Shown here: in pieces, positions 9,319 through 18,164 of the stretch | Numbering within the stretch: position 1 is the first letter of the stretch | How the letters are laid out: every line of letters begins with the position of its first letter | Assembly: GCA_016793845.1 (NCBI GenBank) | Contig: JAEULI010000028.1 | Location: forward strand, 1-48,832 | Direction of reading: 5' to 3' | Length of the DNA stretch: 48,832 bases | Source of the DNA: Sphingosinicella sp. | GTDB lineage: Bacteria; Pseudomonadota; Alphaproteobacteria; Sphingomonadales; Sphingomonadaceae | The notes under the pieces: generated by a model | Database searches by the model: none | What the model was told of the DNA's origin: nothing | What the model saw: the letters and a program-made list of their open reading frames with translations, nothing else | Position numbers and translations under genes: made by a program

Positions 9319-9470
9319 AAGGAAGCGCGCACGGGATGGCGCAAATGCGCGACTCGGCGCTCATCGCAAACCGCCCTCTTCGAGGAACTGCAGCCTCTGG
9401 CGATGAACGGGCATAAACCTCTGGATCGAAACACAAAGCCGGCTTGATGTCGGATTCGTACAATCCACGG

Positions 9471-9601
9471 TCAGGACCGCCCGCTAGGGTCCGCCTCGCG
9501 ACTCAGGGGACGTCCTTTCTTCCGGTAACCAGCAGGCCGGAACGAACACGACCCTCACTTTCCGGCCCGGGCGTTTCAATGCGTCCGGGCCTTCTTTTTT
9601 T
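9471..9601 (+). ncRNA. Candidate small RNA 1 (about 130 nt) ending in intrinsic terminator
   Basis: TACAAT at 9459-9464 is a close -10 match, though no good -35 is seen. A start near 9471 would give an RNA that opens with a GGACC/GGTCC hairpin (9474-9478 with 9488-9492). A perfect TTCCGG/CCGGAA stem of 6 bp around 9520-9542 follows, and it ends in the terminator at 9564-9601. It does not fit tRNA, 4.5S RNA or tmRNA signatures that I know. The terminator is certain as a structure; the start and the existence of a stable RNA are inferred. Confidence 0.5.
9564..9601 (+). terminator. Intrinsic terminator of candidate sRNA 1
   Basis: GGCCCGG at 9564-9570 pairs with CCGGGCC at 9585-9591. The stem extends inward by GCG against CGT with one G-T pair, giving about 10 bp. 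It is followed by TTC and a run of seven T at 9595-9601. The T run is only on the right side, so it acts on rightward transcripts. Confidence 0.85.
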
Positions 9602-9638
9602 CGCTCTCACGACGTTTTTGCGAACGGCTCACAGCATT

Positions 9639-9667
9639 TTGACGGGGCTTTGACGGGGCCGCCCTAA
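9639..9667 (+). promoter_or_regulatory. Candidate promoter of sRNA 2, with repeated TTGACGGGGC
   Basis: TTGACG at 9639-9644 lies 17 bases before CCCTAA at 9662-9667. A second copy, TTGACG at 9650-9655, follows the first as a direct repeat (TTGACGGGGC twice). The -35 match is good and the -10 match poor. It sits right after the first terminator and right before the structured stretch that ends at the second terminator. Confidence 0.35.
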
Positions 9668-9673
9668 ACGCAG

Positions 9674-9768
9674 CCCTGCGACCCAAGGGTTCGTCTCCTA
9701 TGCCCTCAAGGCATTCACGACCCCGACTGACAGGGGGGTCCGTTCCAACCCGGACCCCCCGCTTTTTT
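9674..9768 (+). ncRNA. Candidate small RNA 2 (about 95 nt) with exposed CTCCT
   Basis: The proposed RNA begins with a short hairpin (CCCT 9674-9677 with AGGG 9686-9689). It then has an unpaired stretch containing TCTCCT (9694-9699), next a perfect ATGCC/GGCAT hairpin with loop CTCAA (9700-9714), and ends in a 10-bp terminator (9733-9768). The CUCCU lies exactly between the two hairpins, so it could pair with Shine-Dalgarno sequences of target mRNAs, as known for several alphaproteobacterial trans-acting sRNAs. The hairpins are seen directly; expression and function are inference. Confidence 0.5.
9733..9768 (+). terminator. Intrinsic terminator of candidate sRNA 2
   Basis: GGGGGGTCCG at 9733-9742 pairs perfectly with CGGACCCCCC at 9751-9760 over an 8-base loop, followed by GC and six T at 9763-9768. 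It is oriented rightward. Confidence 0.9.
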
Positions 9769-9867
9769 GTCAGCAGCGAACTGCGACTCGCCGGGCGCCG
9801 CAAGCTTTGGTATCTGAGCCGAAACTTTCGGCTCAGGCAGGGTGCACGAAAGGCCGGTCGCAGTCTC

Positions 9868-10716
9868 ATGTTCTCGATGCGTTACCACTCGCCAGCGCCG
9901 CCGCTTCGGCGGCTGCTTTCGAGCTATTACGTCGTCGAGATCGGCCCGGGACGCATCACCGACGTGATGCGGGCAGAGCTTCCCAATGTGCGCTTCGTGA
10001 TTCGCGGCCATTCCGATCTCACCTGGCCCGACGGCAGCGTGCGGCGCAGCTATGGCGCCAGCCTGTTCGGCCCGCGCTGCCTGCCGCTCGGCATGGTGCT
10101 CGAAGGCCCGGCGCTGGTGTTCGGCGCCGGGATCATGTCCGATGGCTGGCTGCGCTTTTTCGGCGTCGATTCCGACGAGATGGCCGATGCGATGCTGCCC
10201 TTGGAGGACGTTGCGGGAAGCGCGGCGTGTTCGGCGCTGTGCCGGATGCAGAACGGCGTCACCGATCATGATCTCGTCGCGGCGGCGGACGCCTTTTTCC
10301 TGTCGATGGCACGGCGCCATGCCGCGCGACAGGACATCGGCTTCGGAATGCTGGTGGAAGACTGGCTGGTGCGCGGCAGCCTTGGCGGTGTCGATGCGCT
10401 GATCGGGGTGGCGGACCGCTCGGCGCGGCAGGTGGAACGCCTGTGCCGCCGCACCTATGGCGCGCCGCCCAAGCTGCTGATGCGCAAATATCGCGCACTG
10501 CGTGCGGCGGTCCAGATCAGCGTCGATCCCGATGCGCGCTGGTTCGATGTTGCGGGCGAGGACTTCTACGATCAGTCGCACTTCATCCGCGAGTTCCGCA
10601 CGTTCGTGGGCATGACACCCACGCAGTTCGCGGCGAACGGGGCTGCGGTGATGAGTCACAGCATTCGCCTGCGCCGCCAGCTTCCGACGCTTCCCAGGCT
10701 CTCGCTCGTCAGCTAG
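9868..10716 (+). CDS. AraC family transcriptional regulator
   Basis: This is a 282-residue DNA-binding regulator. The N-terminal part (about residues 1-170) resembles the AraC group with a DUF6597-like ligand domain. The C-terminal domain carries two helix-turn-helix units, seen in DRSARQVERLCRRTYGAPPK and in FYDQSHFIREFRTFVGMTPT, the usual AraC signature. ATG 9868 is the first start after the second terminator; ATG 9877 is an alternative. The frame stays open back to 9700 but would cross the terminator. No ribosome binding site is obvious. Neighbours are the sRNA region and the suf operon, and its targets are unknown. Confidence 0.82.
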   Translation: MFSMRYHSPAPPLRRLLSSYYVVEIGPGRITDVMRAELPNVRFVIRGHSDLTWPDGSVRRSYGASLFGPRCLPLGMVLEGPALVFGAGIMSDGWLRFFGVDSDEMADAMLPLEDVAGSAACSALCRMQNGVTDHDLVAAADAFFLSMARRHAARQDIGFGMLVEDWLVRGSLGGVDALIGVADRSARQVERLCRRTYGAPPKLLMRKYRALRAAVQISVDPDARWFDVAGEDFYDQSHFIREFRTFVGMTPTQFAANGAAVMSHSIRLRRQLPTLPRLSLVS

Positions 10717-10730
10717 AGGCACCTCGCCGC

Positions 10731-10774
10731 TTGACTCGGGCGCGGCGCGCCCCACATAAGCCGGACCGAATTCG
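10731..10774 (+). promoter_or_regulatory. Candidate suf operon promoter and operator
   Basis: TTGACT (10731-10736) and CATAAG (10755-10760) are 18 bases apart. Just downstream lies the palindrome CGAATTCG (10767-10774) within GACCGAATTCGTC, which could be the site of the Rrf2 regulator encoded next. Only the pattern is seen; binding is not shown. Confidence 0.35.
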
Positions 10775-10797
10775 TCTGATTTAGCGCCGGAGCGTCC

Positions 10798-11235
10798 GTG
10801 ATCCGCCTGACCAACCTTGCCGACTATGCGGTCGTCGTGATGACGGCGGCGGCGCGCGCGCCCGATCGTCGCTTTTCCGCCGCCGAGCTTGCCGCCGAAA
10901 CCGGCGTGCCCGCGCCCACGGCGGCAAAGCTCACCGGCATTCTCGCGCGCGCAGGGCTGCTTGATTCGGCGCGCGGCGTCACCGGCGGTGTCCAGCTTGG
11001 GCGCGGCGCAGCAGAGATCAGCATTGCGGACATCGTCGAGGCGGTGGACGGCCCCATCGCCATCGCCCAGTGCCTGCACGACAAATCGTCGGACTGCGCG
11101 CTCGAATCGAGCTGCGCGGTACGCCCGCACTGGTCGCTTATCAACGTGCGCGTGCGCGAGGCGCTCAGCGACGTGAGCCTCGCCGCCATCGTTGCCGCTG
11201 AACGCGCGAACCAGCGCATCGGGGAGCCCGCCTGA
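10798..11235 (+). CDS. Rrf2 family SUF system Fe-S regulator
   Basis: This 145-residue winged-helix protein probably senses Fe-S cluster status and controls the suf operon it heads. It begins [15 protein letters not shown], the classic Rrf2 start. It has a recognition helix around [19 protein letters not shown] and three cysteines at C92, C100 and C106, the likely cluster ligands. Spacing is Cys-x7-Cys-x5-Cys, wider in the first interval than in IscR (Cys-x5-Cys-x5-Cys), as expected of the separate SUF regulator branch. Translation starts at GTG 10798, and its stop overlaps the sufB start as TGATG. Confidence 0.87.
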   Translation: MIRLTNLADYAVVVMTAAARAPDRRFSAAELAAETGVPAPTAAKLTGILARAGLLDSARGVTGGVQLGRGAAEISIADIVEAVDGPIAIAQCLHDKSSDCALESSCAVRPHWSLINVRVREALSDVSLAAIVAAERANQRIGEPA

Positions 11236-12700
11236 TGGCCGCGAACGAACAGGCGCTCGCGCTCGCCAAGGAGCAGTCGAAGTACAAGTGGGGTTTCTCG
11301 TCCGACATCGAATCCGATTTCGCGCCGAAGGGTCTCGACGAGGATACTGTCCGCTTCATCTCGGCGAAGAAGGCTGAGCCGGAATGGATGCTGGAATGGC
11401 GCCTGAAGGCGTTCCGGCTCTGGCAGGGCATGGAAAGTCCGGACTGGGCGAAGCTCTCGATCCCGCCGATCGACTATCAGGACGCCTATTATTACGCCGC
11501 GCCGCGCAAGAAGCCGACGCTGAAGTCGCTGGACGAACTCGATCCCGAGATCCTGCTCACCTACCAGAAGCTCGGCATCCCCATCGAGGAGCAGAAAGTG
11601 CTCGCCGGCGTCGAGGGCGCTCGCAAGGTCGCCGTCGACGCGGTATTCGATTCGGTCTCCGTCGCCACCACCTTCCGCGAGGAGCTGAAGCGCGCCGGCG
11701 TCATCTTCCTGTCGATCAGCGAGGCGATCCGCGAATATCCGGACCTCGTGAAGAAGTATCTCGGCGCGGTCGTCCCCGTGCGCGACAACTTCTTCGCCTG
11801 CCTCAACAGCGCGGTCTTCTCGGACGGCACCTTCGTCTACGTGCCCGAAGGCGTCCGCTGCCCGATGGAGCTGTCGACCTATTTCCGCATCAACGCGGAG
11901 AACACCGGCCAGTTCGAGCGCACGCTGATCATCGCCGACAAGGGGTCGTACGTCTCCTACCTCGAAGGCTGCACCGCGCCGCAGCGCGACGAGAACCAGC
12001 TTCACGCCGCTGTCGTCGAGCTGATCGCGCTCGAAGATGCCGAGATCAAATATTCCACCGTCCAGAACTGGTATCCGGGCGACGAGAACGGCAAGGGCGG
12101 CATCTACAACTTCGTCACCAAGCGCGCGCATTGCCGGGGCGACCGCTCCAAGGTGTCGTGGACGCAGGTCGAAACCGGCTCGGCGATCACCTGGAAATAT
12201 CCGTCCTGCGTGCTCTCGGGAAAAGACAGCGTGGGCGAGTTCTATTCGGTCGCGCTCACCAACAACATGCAGCAGGCCGACACCGGCACGAAGATGATCC
12301 ATCTGGGCGCCGGCTCGCGCTCCACGATCATCTCGAAGGGCATCTCGGCGGGCCGCTCGAACAACACCTACCGCGGCCTCGTCCGCGTCGGCCCCACGGC
12401 CGAAGGCGTGCGCAACTTCACACAGTGCGACAGTCTTCTGCTCGGCAGCGAATGCGGCGCCCACACCGTGCCCTACATCGAGGTGAAGAACCCCTCGGCG
12501 CAGATCGAGCACGAAGCGACGACCAGCAAGATCAGCGACGACCAGCTCTTCTACGCCCAGTCGCGTGGCCTCGACCGCGAGGCGGCGGTGGCGCTCATCG
12601 TCAACGGTTTCGCCAAGGAGGTGCTCCAGCAGCTCCCGATGGAATTCGCCGTGGAGGCGCAGAAGCTCCTCGGCATCAGTCTGGAAGGAAGCGTCGGCTG

Positions 12701-12701
<1 letters not shown>
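11235..12701 (+). CDS. sufB: Fe-S cluster assembly scaffold SufB
   Basis: SufB is the scaffold subunit of the SufBCD complex, on which Fe-S clusters are built from sulfide and iron in the cytosol. The 488-residue length matches the family. The segments [36 protein letters not shown] and the C-terminal [20 protein letters not shown] are typical, with the cysteine in TQCDS in the expected sulfur-receiving region. It is the second gene of the operon, with 1-base overlaps on both sides. Translation coupling suggests matched levels with SufC and SufD. Confidence 0.95.
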
Positions 12702-13443
<742 letters not shown>

Positions 13444-13447
<4 letters not shown>

Positions 13448-14196
13448 ACGCCCTGCCGATCCCCACCCGCCGCGACGAGGCATGGCGCTACAGCGACCTT
13501 GAGGCGCTGGGCGAGGTCTGGCCGTCGGGCGTCGTGTCGGAACGCATCGATGTGCCGGCCGGCGAAACCCGCGCGCTCACGCTCGTGGCGGACGCCGCGC
13601 AGCCCGTGGCGGTGCGCGACTGGACCGTCACCATCGCCGACGGTGCCCGCCTCGATCTCCACATCCTCAATCTCGGTGGCCGCTATGGCCGCGTCGCGCT
13701 CGACGTCACGCTTGGCGAAGGATCGCATTTCGAACTCGGCGCCGCGCAGGTCGCCGGCGGCAAGACCACGCTCGAAATCGTCACCCATGTCCGCCACGCC
13801 GCCCCCGGCGCCACCAGCCGCCAGACCGTGCGCACCGTGCTCGCGCAGCAGGCGACCGGCACCTATCTCGGCAAGGTTGCCGTCGATCGCGGTGCGCAGA
13901 AGACGGATGCCGCGCAGTCGGTGAAGGCGATGCTGCTCGATCGCACCGCGACGGCGAACGCCAAACCCGAGCTCGAAATCTTCGCCGACGACGTGAAGTG
14001 CGCGCACGGCGCCACCGTCGGCGAGCTGGACGCGACGCAGTATTTCTACCTGACGAGCCGGGGCCTGCCCCCTGCAGAGGCGAAGCGGCTCCTCCTGCAC
14101 GCCTTCCTCGCCGATGCCTTCGCGGGCATGGACGATGCCGGCGCGCGCGAAACGCTGGAAGCGGCGGCGCTCGCCGCGCTGGAGCGGCTCGCATGA
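13444..14196 (+). CDS. sufD: Short SufD family Fe-S assembly protein
   Basis: SufD pairs with SufB and SufC in the scaffold complex. At 250 residues it is much shorter than E. coli SufD (423). The N terminus starts almost at once with the family segment PTRRDEAWRYSDLEALGEVW, so the usual leading helical part is missing and the beta-helix core is reduced. The C-terminal signature FADDVKCAHGATVGELDATQ is intact, including the histidine of CAHGAT that matches the conserved SufD His. GTG 13444 overlaps sufC by 4 bases, so no room exists for a longer start. I believe such short forms are common in sphingomonads; this was not checked. Confidence 0.88.
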
Positions 14197-15401
14197 ACGC
14201 GCTGACGCCGATCACCGTCTCGCGCCGCGCCGATTTTCCGGGCGTTGGAGCGTGGGCCTATCTCGATTCCGCCGCGACCGCGCAGAAGCCGCAGGCCGTG
14301 ATCGACGCGATCGCAGCCGCTTACGGCCCCGAGTACGCCACCGTGCATCGCGGCGTCTACGCGCGCTCGGCGACGATGACCGAGCGTTTCGAGGCGGCGC
14401 GGAGTACAGCCGCGCGCTTCATCAACGCCGCCAGCCCGAACGAGATCGTCTTCGTGCGCGGCGCCACCGAAGCGATCAACCTCGTCGCGCAGACGTGGGG
14501 GCTGGCGAACCTCAAGGCCGGCGACCGCATCCTGCTGACGCGGCTGGAGCATCATTCGAACATCGTGCCGTGGCAGCTCCTGCGGGATCGCACCGGCATC
14601 GAGATCGACGTCGCGCCGCTCACCGCCGACCACCGCATCGATGAAGATGCGCTGGAGGCGATGCTCACCCCAGCTCACAAGCTCGTCGCTGTCGCCCACG
14701 TCTCGAACGTGCTCGGGTCGGTCGCGGACATCGCCCGCATCGCTCGCGCCGCGCACGCCGTGGGCGCGAAGCTGCTTGTCGATGGCTGTCAGGCGGTGCC
14801 GCGCATGGGCGTGGACGTGCAGGCGCTCGGCGCCGATTTCTACGCTTTCTCCGCCCACAAGCTCTACGGTCCCACCGGCATCGGGGTGCTGTGGGCACGC
14901 GGCGACATCCTCTCGGCGATGCCGCCGTGGCAGGGCGGCGGCTCGATGATCGAGACGGTGACGTTCGAGAAGACCACCTATGCGCCGGCGCCGACGCGCT
15001 TCGAGGCAGGCACGCCGCACATCGTCGGCGCCGTCGGCCTCGCCGCCGCCATGGATTATGTCTCGGCGATCGGCCTCGATACCATCGACGCGCACGAGCG
15101 GCACCTCGCGGGTCTCGCGCGCGCCGAACTGCGCAAGGTCAATTCGCTGCGCCTGTTCGGACCCGAGGATTCGAGCGGTATTGTCAGCTTCGCCATGGAG
15201 GGGGTGCATCCCCACGACATCGGTACCATATTGGATGAGGAAGGCGTCGCCATCCGCGCCGGGCACCACTGCGCCCAGCCCCTGATGGAAACATTGGGCG
15301 TGCCGGCCACGGCGCGCGCCAGCTTCGGCGTCTACAGCGATGAAAGCGATGTCGAGCGGCTGCTTCGCGGCATCGCGCGTGTGAAGAGGATTTTCGGATG
15401 A
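14193..15401 (+). CDS. sufS: Cysteine desulfurase SufS
   Basis: SufS is a pyridoxal-phosphate enzyme that takes sulfur from cysteine and delivers it as persulfide to the scaffold. The 402-residue protein shows the PLP lysine K223 in FSAHKLYGPTGIG and the catalytic cysteine C360 in RAGHHCAQPLMETLG, the group II (SufS) arrangement. ATG 14193 overlaps the sufD stop by 4 bases. No SufE or SufU sulfur acceptor is encoded in this operon, so the acceptor must be elsewhere or sulfur passes directly. Confidence 0.94.
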   Translation: MNALTPITVSRRADFPGVGAWAYLDSAATAQKPQAVIDAIAAAYGPEYATVHRGVYARSATMTERFEAARSTAARFINAASPNEIVFVRGATEAINLVAQTWGLANLKAGDRILLTRLEHHSNIVPWQLLRDRTGIEIDVAPLTADHRIDEDALEAMLTPAHKLVAVAHVSNVLGSVADIARIARAAHAVGAKLLVDGCQAVPRMGVDVQALGADFYAFSAHKLYGPTGIGVLWARGDILSAMPPWQGGGSMIETVTFEKTTYAPAPTRFEAGTPHIVGAVGLAAAMDYVSAIGLDTIDAHERHLAGLARAELRKVNSLRLFGPEDSSGIVSFAMEGVHPHDIGTILDEEGVAIRAGHHCAQPLMETLGVPATARASFGVYSDESDVERLLRGIARVKRIFG

Positions 15402-15853
15402 GCGAAGAGTCTCGGCCCTATACCGTGGAAAGCGTCGACGCGCCGCCGCCGGCGCCGGAGCGGCCCGTGCTGGAGCAGGCGCGGCGCAAGGCCGATTATC
15501 TCGAAGGCTTTCTCAGCCAGAAGCCTGCCGCGCCCGATCCCGGCAGCCCGGGCGGCGAGGTCTATGATCAGGTCATCCAGGCGCTGCGCGAGATTTACGA
15601 TCCCGAGATTCCGGTGAACATCTACGATCTCGGGCTCATCTACGGCGTCGATATCGCCGATGATCACGTCGTCGTCACCATGACGCTGACGACGCCGCAC
15701 TGCCCGGTCGCCGAATCGATGCCCGCCGAGGTGGAAATCCGCGTCGGCAGCGTGCCCGGCGTCGGCTCGGCGGAGGTCAACCTCGTCTGGGATCCGCCGT
15801 GGGACCCGCAGAAGATGTCCGACGAGGCGAAGCTGGAGCTTGGAATGCTATGA
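15398..15853 (+). CDS. sufT: SUF system DUF59/MIP18 protein SufT
   Basis: This 151-residue protein has a proline-rich N-terminal extension (about residues 10-50). A DUF59 (MIP18-like) domain follows, with the signature EIYDPEIPVNIYDLGLIYGV and the cysteine in TLTTPHCPVAES. SufT-type proteins help Fe-S cluster maturation or delivery to client proteins. The stretch ending NLVWDPPWDPQKMSDEAKLEL is the usual C terminus. It overlaps sufS by 4 bases and sufA by 4 bases, so it belongs to the operon. Confidence in the family is high; its exact step is not settled. Confidence 0.9.
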   Translation: MSEESRPYTVESVDAPPPAPERPVLEQARRKADYLEGFLSQKPAAPDPGSPGGEVYDQVIQALREIYDPEIPVNIYDLGLIYGVDIADDHVVVTMTLTTPHCPVAESMPAEVEIRVGSVPGVGSAEVNLVWDPPWDPQKMSDEAKLELGML

Positions 15854-16203
15854 GCACCATTGTTCGAGAACGCCCGGCGCCCATCGCGCTCACCGAGAAC
15901 GCCAACGCGCGCATCGCCGCGATGATGGCGCGCGCTCCCGAAGGCACGCTCGGCGTGCGCCTGTCGACGCCCCGGCGCGGCTGCTCGGGCCTTGCCTACA
16001 GCATCGACTATGTCGCCGAGGCGAAGCCGGGCGACGAGCGTATCGAGACGCCCGGCGGCACGCTCTTCGTCGACGGCGGTTCGCTGCTCTACCTGATCGG
16101 CAGCCGCATGGACTGGAAGGAAGACGATTTCGCCGCCGGCTTCGTCTTCGAAAATCCTAACGCCAAGGGCAGCTGCGGCTGCGGCGAGAGCTTCACGGTC
16201 TGA
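15850..16203 (+). CDS. sufA: A-type Fe-S carrier SufA/HesB family
   Basis: A-type carriers accept clusters from the scaffold and pass them to apoproteins. The 117-residue protein has the three ligand cysteines: C45 in RRGCSGLAY, and C109 and C111 in the C-terminal GSCGCGESF. It is the last gene of the overlapping suf set. ATG 15850 overlaps the sufT stop as ATGA, and the frame upstream is only a shadow. It could equally be called IscA or ErpA by sequence alone; position supports SufA. Confidence 0.9.
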   Translation: MSTIVRERPAPIALTENANARIAAMMARAPEGTLGVRLSTPRRGCSGLAYSIDYVAEAKPGDERIETPGGTLFVDGGSLLYLIGSRMDWKEDDFAAGFVFENPNAKGSCGCGESFTV

Positions 16204-16226
16204 CGCTTTGCGGTTACGAAAGCGGG

Positions 16227-17453
16227 ATGAAAACCCTTCCTCTCGCCCTTGCCGTCGCCCTTCTCGCCACAACCGCTCAGGCCCAATCGCTACCCTCTGC
16301 GGTGCCCGCGCCCATTATCGACGGCCACAACGACCTGCCCTGGGCGCTCCGCCAGCTGAACGGCAGCCGTACAAGCGATTTCGATTTCCGCAACCTGCCG
16401 GAGCGGCTGCGCGGCAAGATCGTCACCGATTTCACGATGCTGAAAGCGGGCGGCGTCGGCGGCCAGTTCTGGTCGGTCTACGTCCCCGCCGACACCGAAG
16501 GCCCCGAGGCCGTTCGCCTGACGATCGAGCAGATCGACATCATGCAGCGCCTCATCGATGCGAACCCGTCGATGCTCGCCAAGGCCGCCACCGTCGCCGA
16601 TTTCGAACGCGCGATGAAAGCTGGAAAAATTGCATCGGTGTTCGGCGTGGAGGGCGGCCATTCCATTGGTAATTCGCTTGGTGTACTGCGCCAGTTCCAT
16701 GCCCTCGGTGCGCGCTACATGACGCTCACCCACAGCAAGACGACGGCATGGGCGGACAGCGCCACCGATGCGCCCAGACACAACGGCCTCGCACCCTTCG
16801 GCAAGGAGGTGGTGCGCGAGATGAACCGCCTCGGGATGCTCGTCGATCTCAGCCACGTGACACCGAAGGTGATGCACGACGCCCTCGATGTAAGCGTGGC
16901 GCCGGTGATCTTCAGCCATTCGTCGGCAAAAGCCGTGCAGAACCGCCCGCGCAACGTGCCGGATGACGTGCTCGTCCGCCTCAAGGACAATGGCGGCGTC
17001 ATCATGGTGTTCTTCGCCCAGGATGCGGTGACGGAAACCGTGGCGGCATGGCACCGTGAGCTGGCGGCGCAGAAGGCTCGGCTCGGCTATGATCACCCGG
17101 ATCGGCCGGACCTTGTCGAGAAAGGTGTCGCGGACTGGCAGGCGGCAAATCCGCAACCTCATGCGAACGTTGCGCAGGTGGCCGAGCATATCGATCATAT
17201 CCGCAAGGTGGCGGGGATCGACGTCATCGGCATCGGTTCTGATTTCGATGGGCTGCCGAGCTATCCGGACGGGCTCGGCACGGTTGCTGATTACCCTGCG
17301 CTGTTCGCGGAGCTTGCGAAGCGCGGCTATTCGAAGGCCGATCTCGCGAAGATCGCCAGCGGCAACATCCTGCGCGCGATGCGGCAGGCGGAAAAAGTCT
17401 CGGCCCGGCTCAAGGCTGAGCGCGGGCCGAGCGAGGTCAGGTTCGCGGGCTAA
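16227..17453 (+). CDS. Secreted M19 family membrane dipeptidase
   Basis: This is a renal-dipeptidase-type zinc peptidase that hydrolyses dipeptides, some with D-amino acids, in the periplasm. It has 408 residues with a clear signal peptide (MKTLPLALAVALLATTAQAQ, cut likely after AQA). Metal-site segments are visible in order: DGHNDLPWAL, FGVEGGHSIGNS, LVDLSHVTPK, IFSHSSAKAV and IGSDFDGLPS. It starts 23 bases after sufA and may be transcribed with it by read-through, although its role is unrelated. A second M19 enzyme lies at 30344-31501. Confidence 0.9.
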   Translation: MKTLPLALAVALLATTAQAQSLPSAVPAPIIDGHNDLPWALRQLNGSRTSDFDFRNLPERLRGKIVTDFTMLKAGGVGGQFWSVYVPADTEGPEAVRLTIEQIDIMQRLIDANPSMLAKAATVADFERAMKAGKIASVFGVEGGHSIGNSLGVLRQFHALGARYMTLTHSKTTAWADSATDAPRHNGLAPFGKEVVREMNRLGMLVDLSHVTPKVMHDALDVSVAPVIFSHSSAKAVQNRPRNVPDDVLVRLKDNGGVIMVFFAQDAVTETVAAWHRELAAQKARLGYDHPDRPDLVEKGVADWQAANPQPHANVAQVAEHIDHIRKVAGIDVIGIGSDFDGLPSYPDGLGTVADYPALFAELAKRGYSKADLAKIASGNILRAMRQAEKVSARLKAERGPSEVRFAG

Positions 17454-17456
17454 ACA

Positions 17457-18071
17457 CTAAGCGGCCAGCGCGAACCCCTCTGCACCGAGTTTCTTGATTT
17501 CATCAGCCGCGGCGGCGAGCGATTCCGTGCGCGCTTCGGGCGAAATCGCCAGGCGTTCGGCGCGGACGAAAGTGATGTCGGTGATGCCGATGAAGTTCAG
17601 CATGGTGCGGATGTGCGGCTCCTGCGCGTCGAGCGCCTTGCCGTCCCCTTCGCTGTAGAAGCCGCCGCGCGTCTCGACGACGACGACGCGCTTGCCGGCA
17701 AGGTGCCCGACGGGGCCTTCCGCCGTGTAGTGGAAGGTGACGCCGGCGCGCAGCACGCGGTCGAACCAGCTCTTGAGGTTGGAGGTGATGCCGAAGTTGT
17801 ACATCGGTGCGCCGATCACAACGACGTCCGCGGCCTGAAGCTCGGCGATAAGCGCATCGGAAAGCGCGCGTTCGGTGGCCGCTTCCGGCGTATCCGCGCC
17901 GCTGAAACCGCCGAGCGTGGTGCCCGAAAGATGCGGCAGGGGACTCCCACCGACGTCGCGGATCGTGACGTTCGCGTTCGTTCCGACGGCAGTGAGGAAA
18001 TCGGCGATCAGGCTCCGCGACGCCGATGCGTCGCCGAGTACGCTGCTTTGCACGACAAGAATATTCTGCAT
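17457..18071 (-). CDS. azoR: FMN-dependent NADH-azoreductase
   Basis: This is a flavodoxin-fold enzyme of 204 residues that reduces quinones and azo compounds with NADH and FMN. Recognisable features are the N-terminal strand and phosphate loop region (ILVVQSSVLGDASASRSL), the FMN-site segment GAPMYNFGITSNLKSWFDRV, and the VVVVETRGGFYSEGDG loop. ATG 18071 is supported by AAGGA upstream. The open frame continues far upstream but as antisense to the LysR gene. It diverges from that LysR gene across a 93-base gap carrying a nested inverted repeat, so it is probably the regulator's target. Confidence 0.91.
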   Translation of the reverse strand: MQNILVVQSSVLGDASASRSLIADFLTAVGTNANVTIRDVGGSPLPHLSGTTLGGFSGADTPEAATERALSDALIAELQAADVVVIGAPMYNFGITSNLKSWFDRVLRAGVTFHYTAEGPVGHLAGKRVVVVETRGGFYSEGDGKALDAQEPHIRTMLNFIGITDITFVRAERLAISPEARTESLAAAADEIKKLGAEGFALAA

Positions 18072-18117
18072 GGGTCTGGTCCTTGTTCTCGGTTGCAGAG
18101 CCATAGCTAATGTGCGA

Positions 18118-18153
18118 CCGGTGTTGCCGATAGCGCAGCAACACGAACACCGG
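18118..18153. promoter_or_regulatory. Nested inverted repeat, candidate LysR operator
   Basis: Two overlapping dyads sit between azoR and the LysR gene. GTGTTGC (18121-18127) pairs with GCAACAC (18138-18144), and CCGGTGTT (18118-18125) pairs with AACACCGG (18146-18153). Both are perfect. The right arm therefore has two tandem half-sites for one left arm, as expected of a LysR tetramer site that shifts with inducer. The second arm ends next to the LysR ribosome binding site (GGAG at 18152), suggesting autorepression. Confidence 0.6.
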
Positions 18154-18164
18154 AGTTGCAGGAA

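Larger units (their letters stand above)
9280..9867. other. 588-base gene-free region with two candidate sRNA genes
   Basis: This is the only stretch over 300 bases without a convincing gene. Open frames across it have no family likeness, and an extension of the AraC frame would run through a terminator hairpin. The region contains two classical intrinsic terminators, both pointing right, at 9564-9601 and 9733-9768. Each is preceded by hairpins and promoter-like hexamers. Terminators placed upstream of a rightward gene and downstream of a leftward gene have no protein gene to serve, which suggests small RNAs. Confidence 0.75.

Noticed and set aside
9119-9463. Leftward 114-residue frame overlapping the pyrD start
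   Set aside because: It reads mostly as an out-of-frame shadow of pyrD and has low-complexity Arg/Ala/Pro content.
9700-9867. Longer AraC-family protein from the in-frame start at 9700
   Set aside because: The extension would be translated through a 10-bp terminator hairpin and has no family likeness; ATG 9868 fits the domain start.
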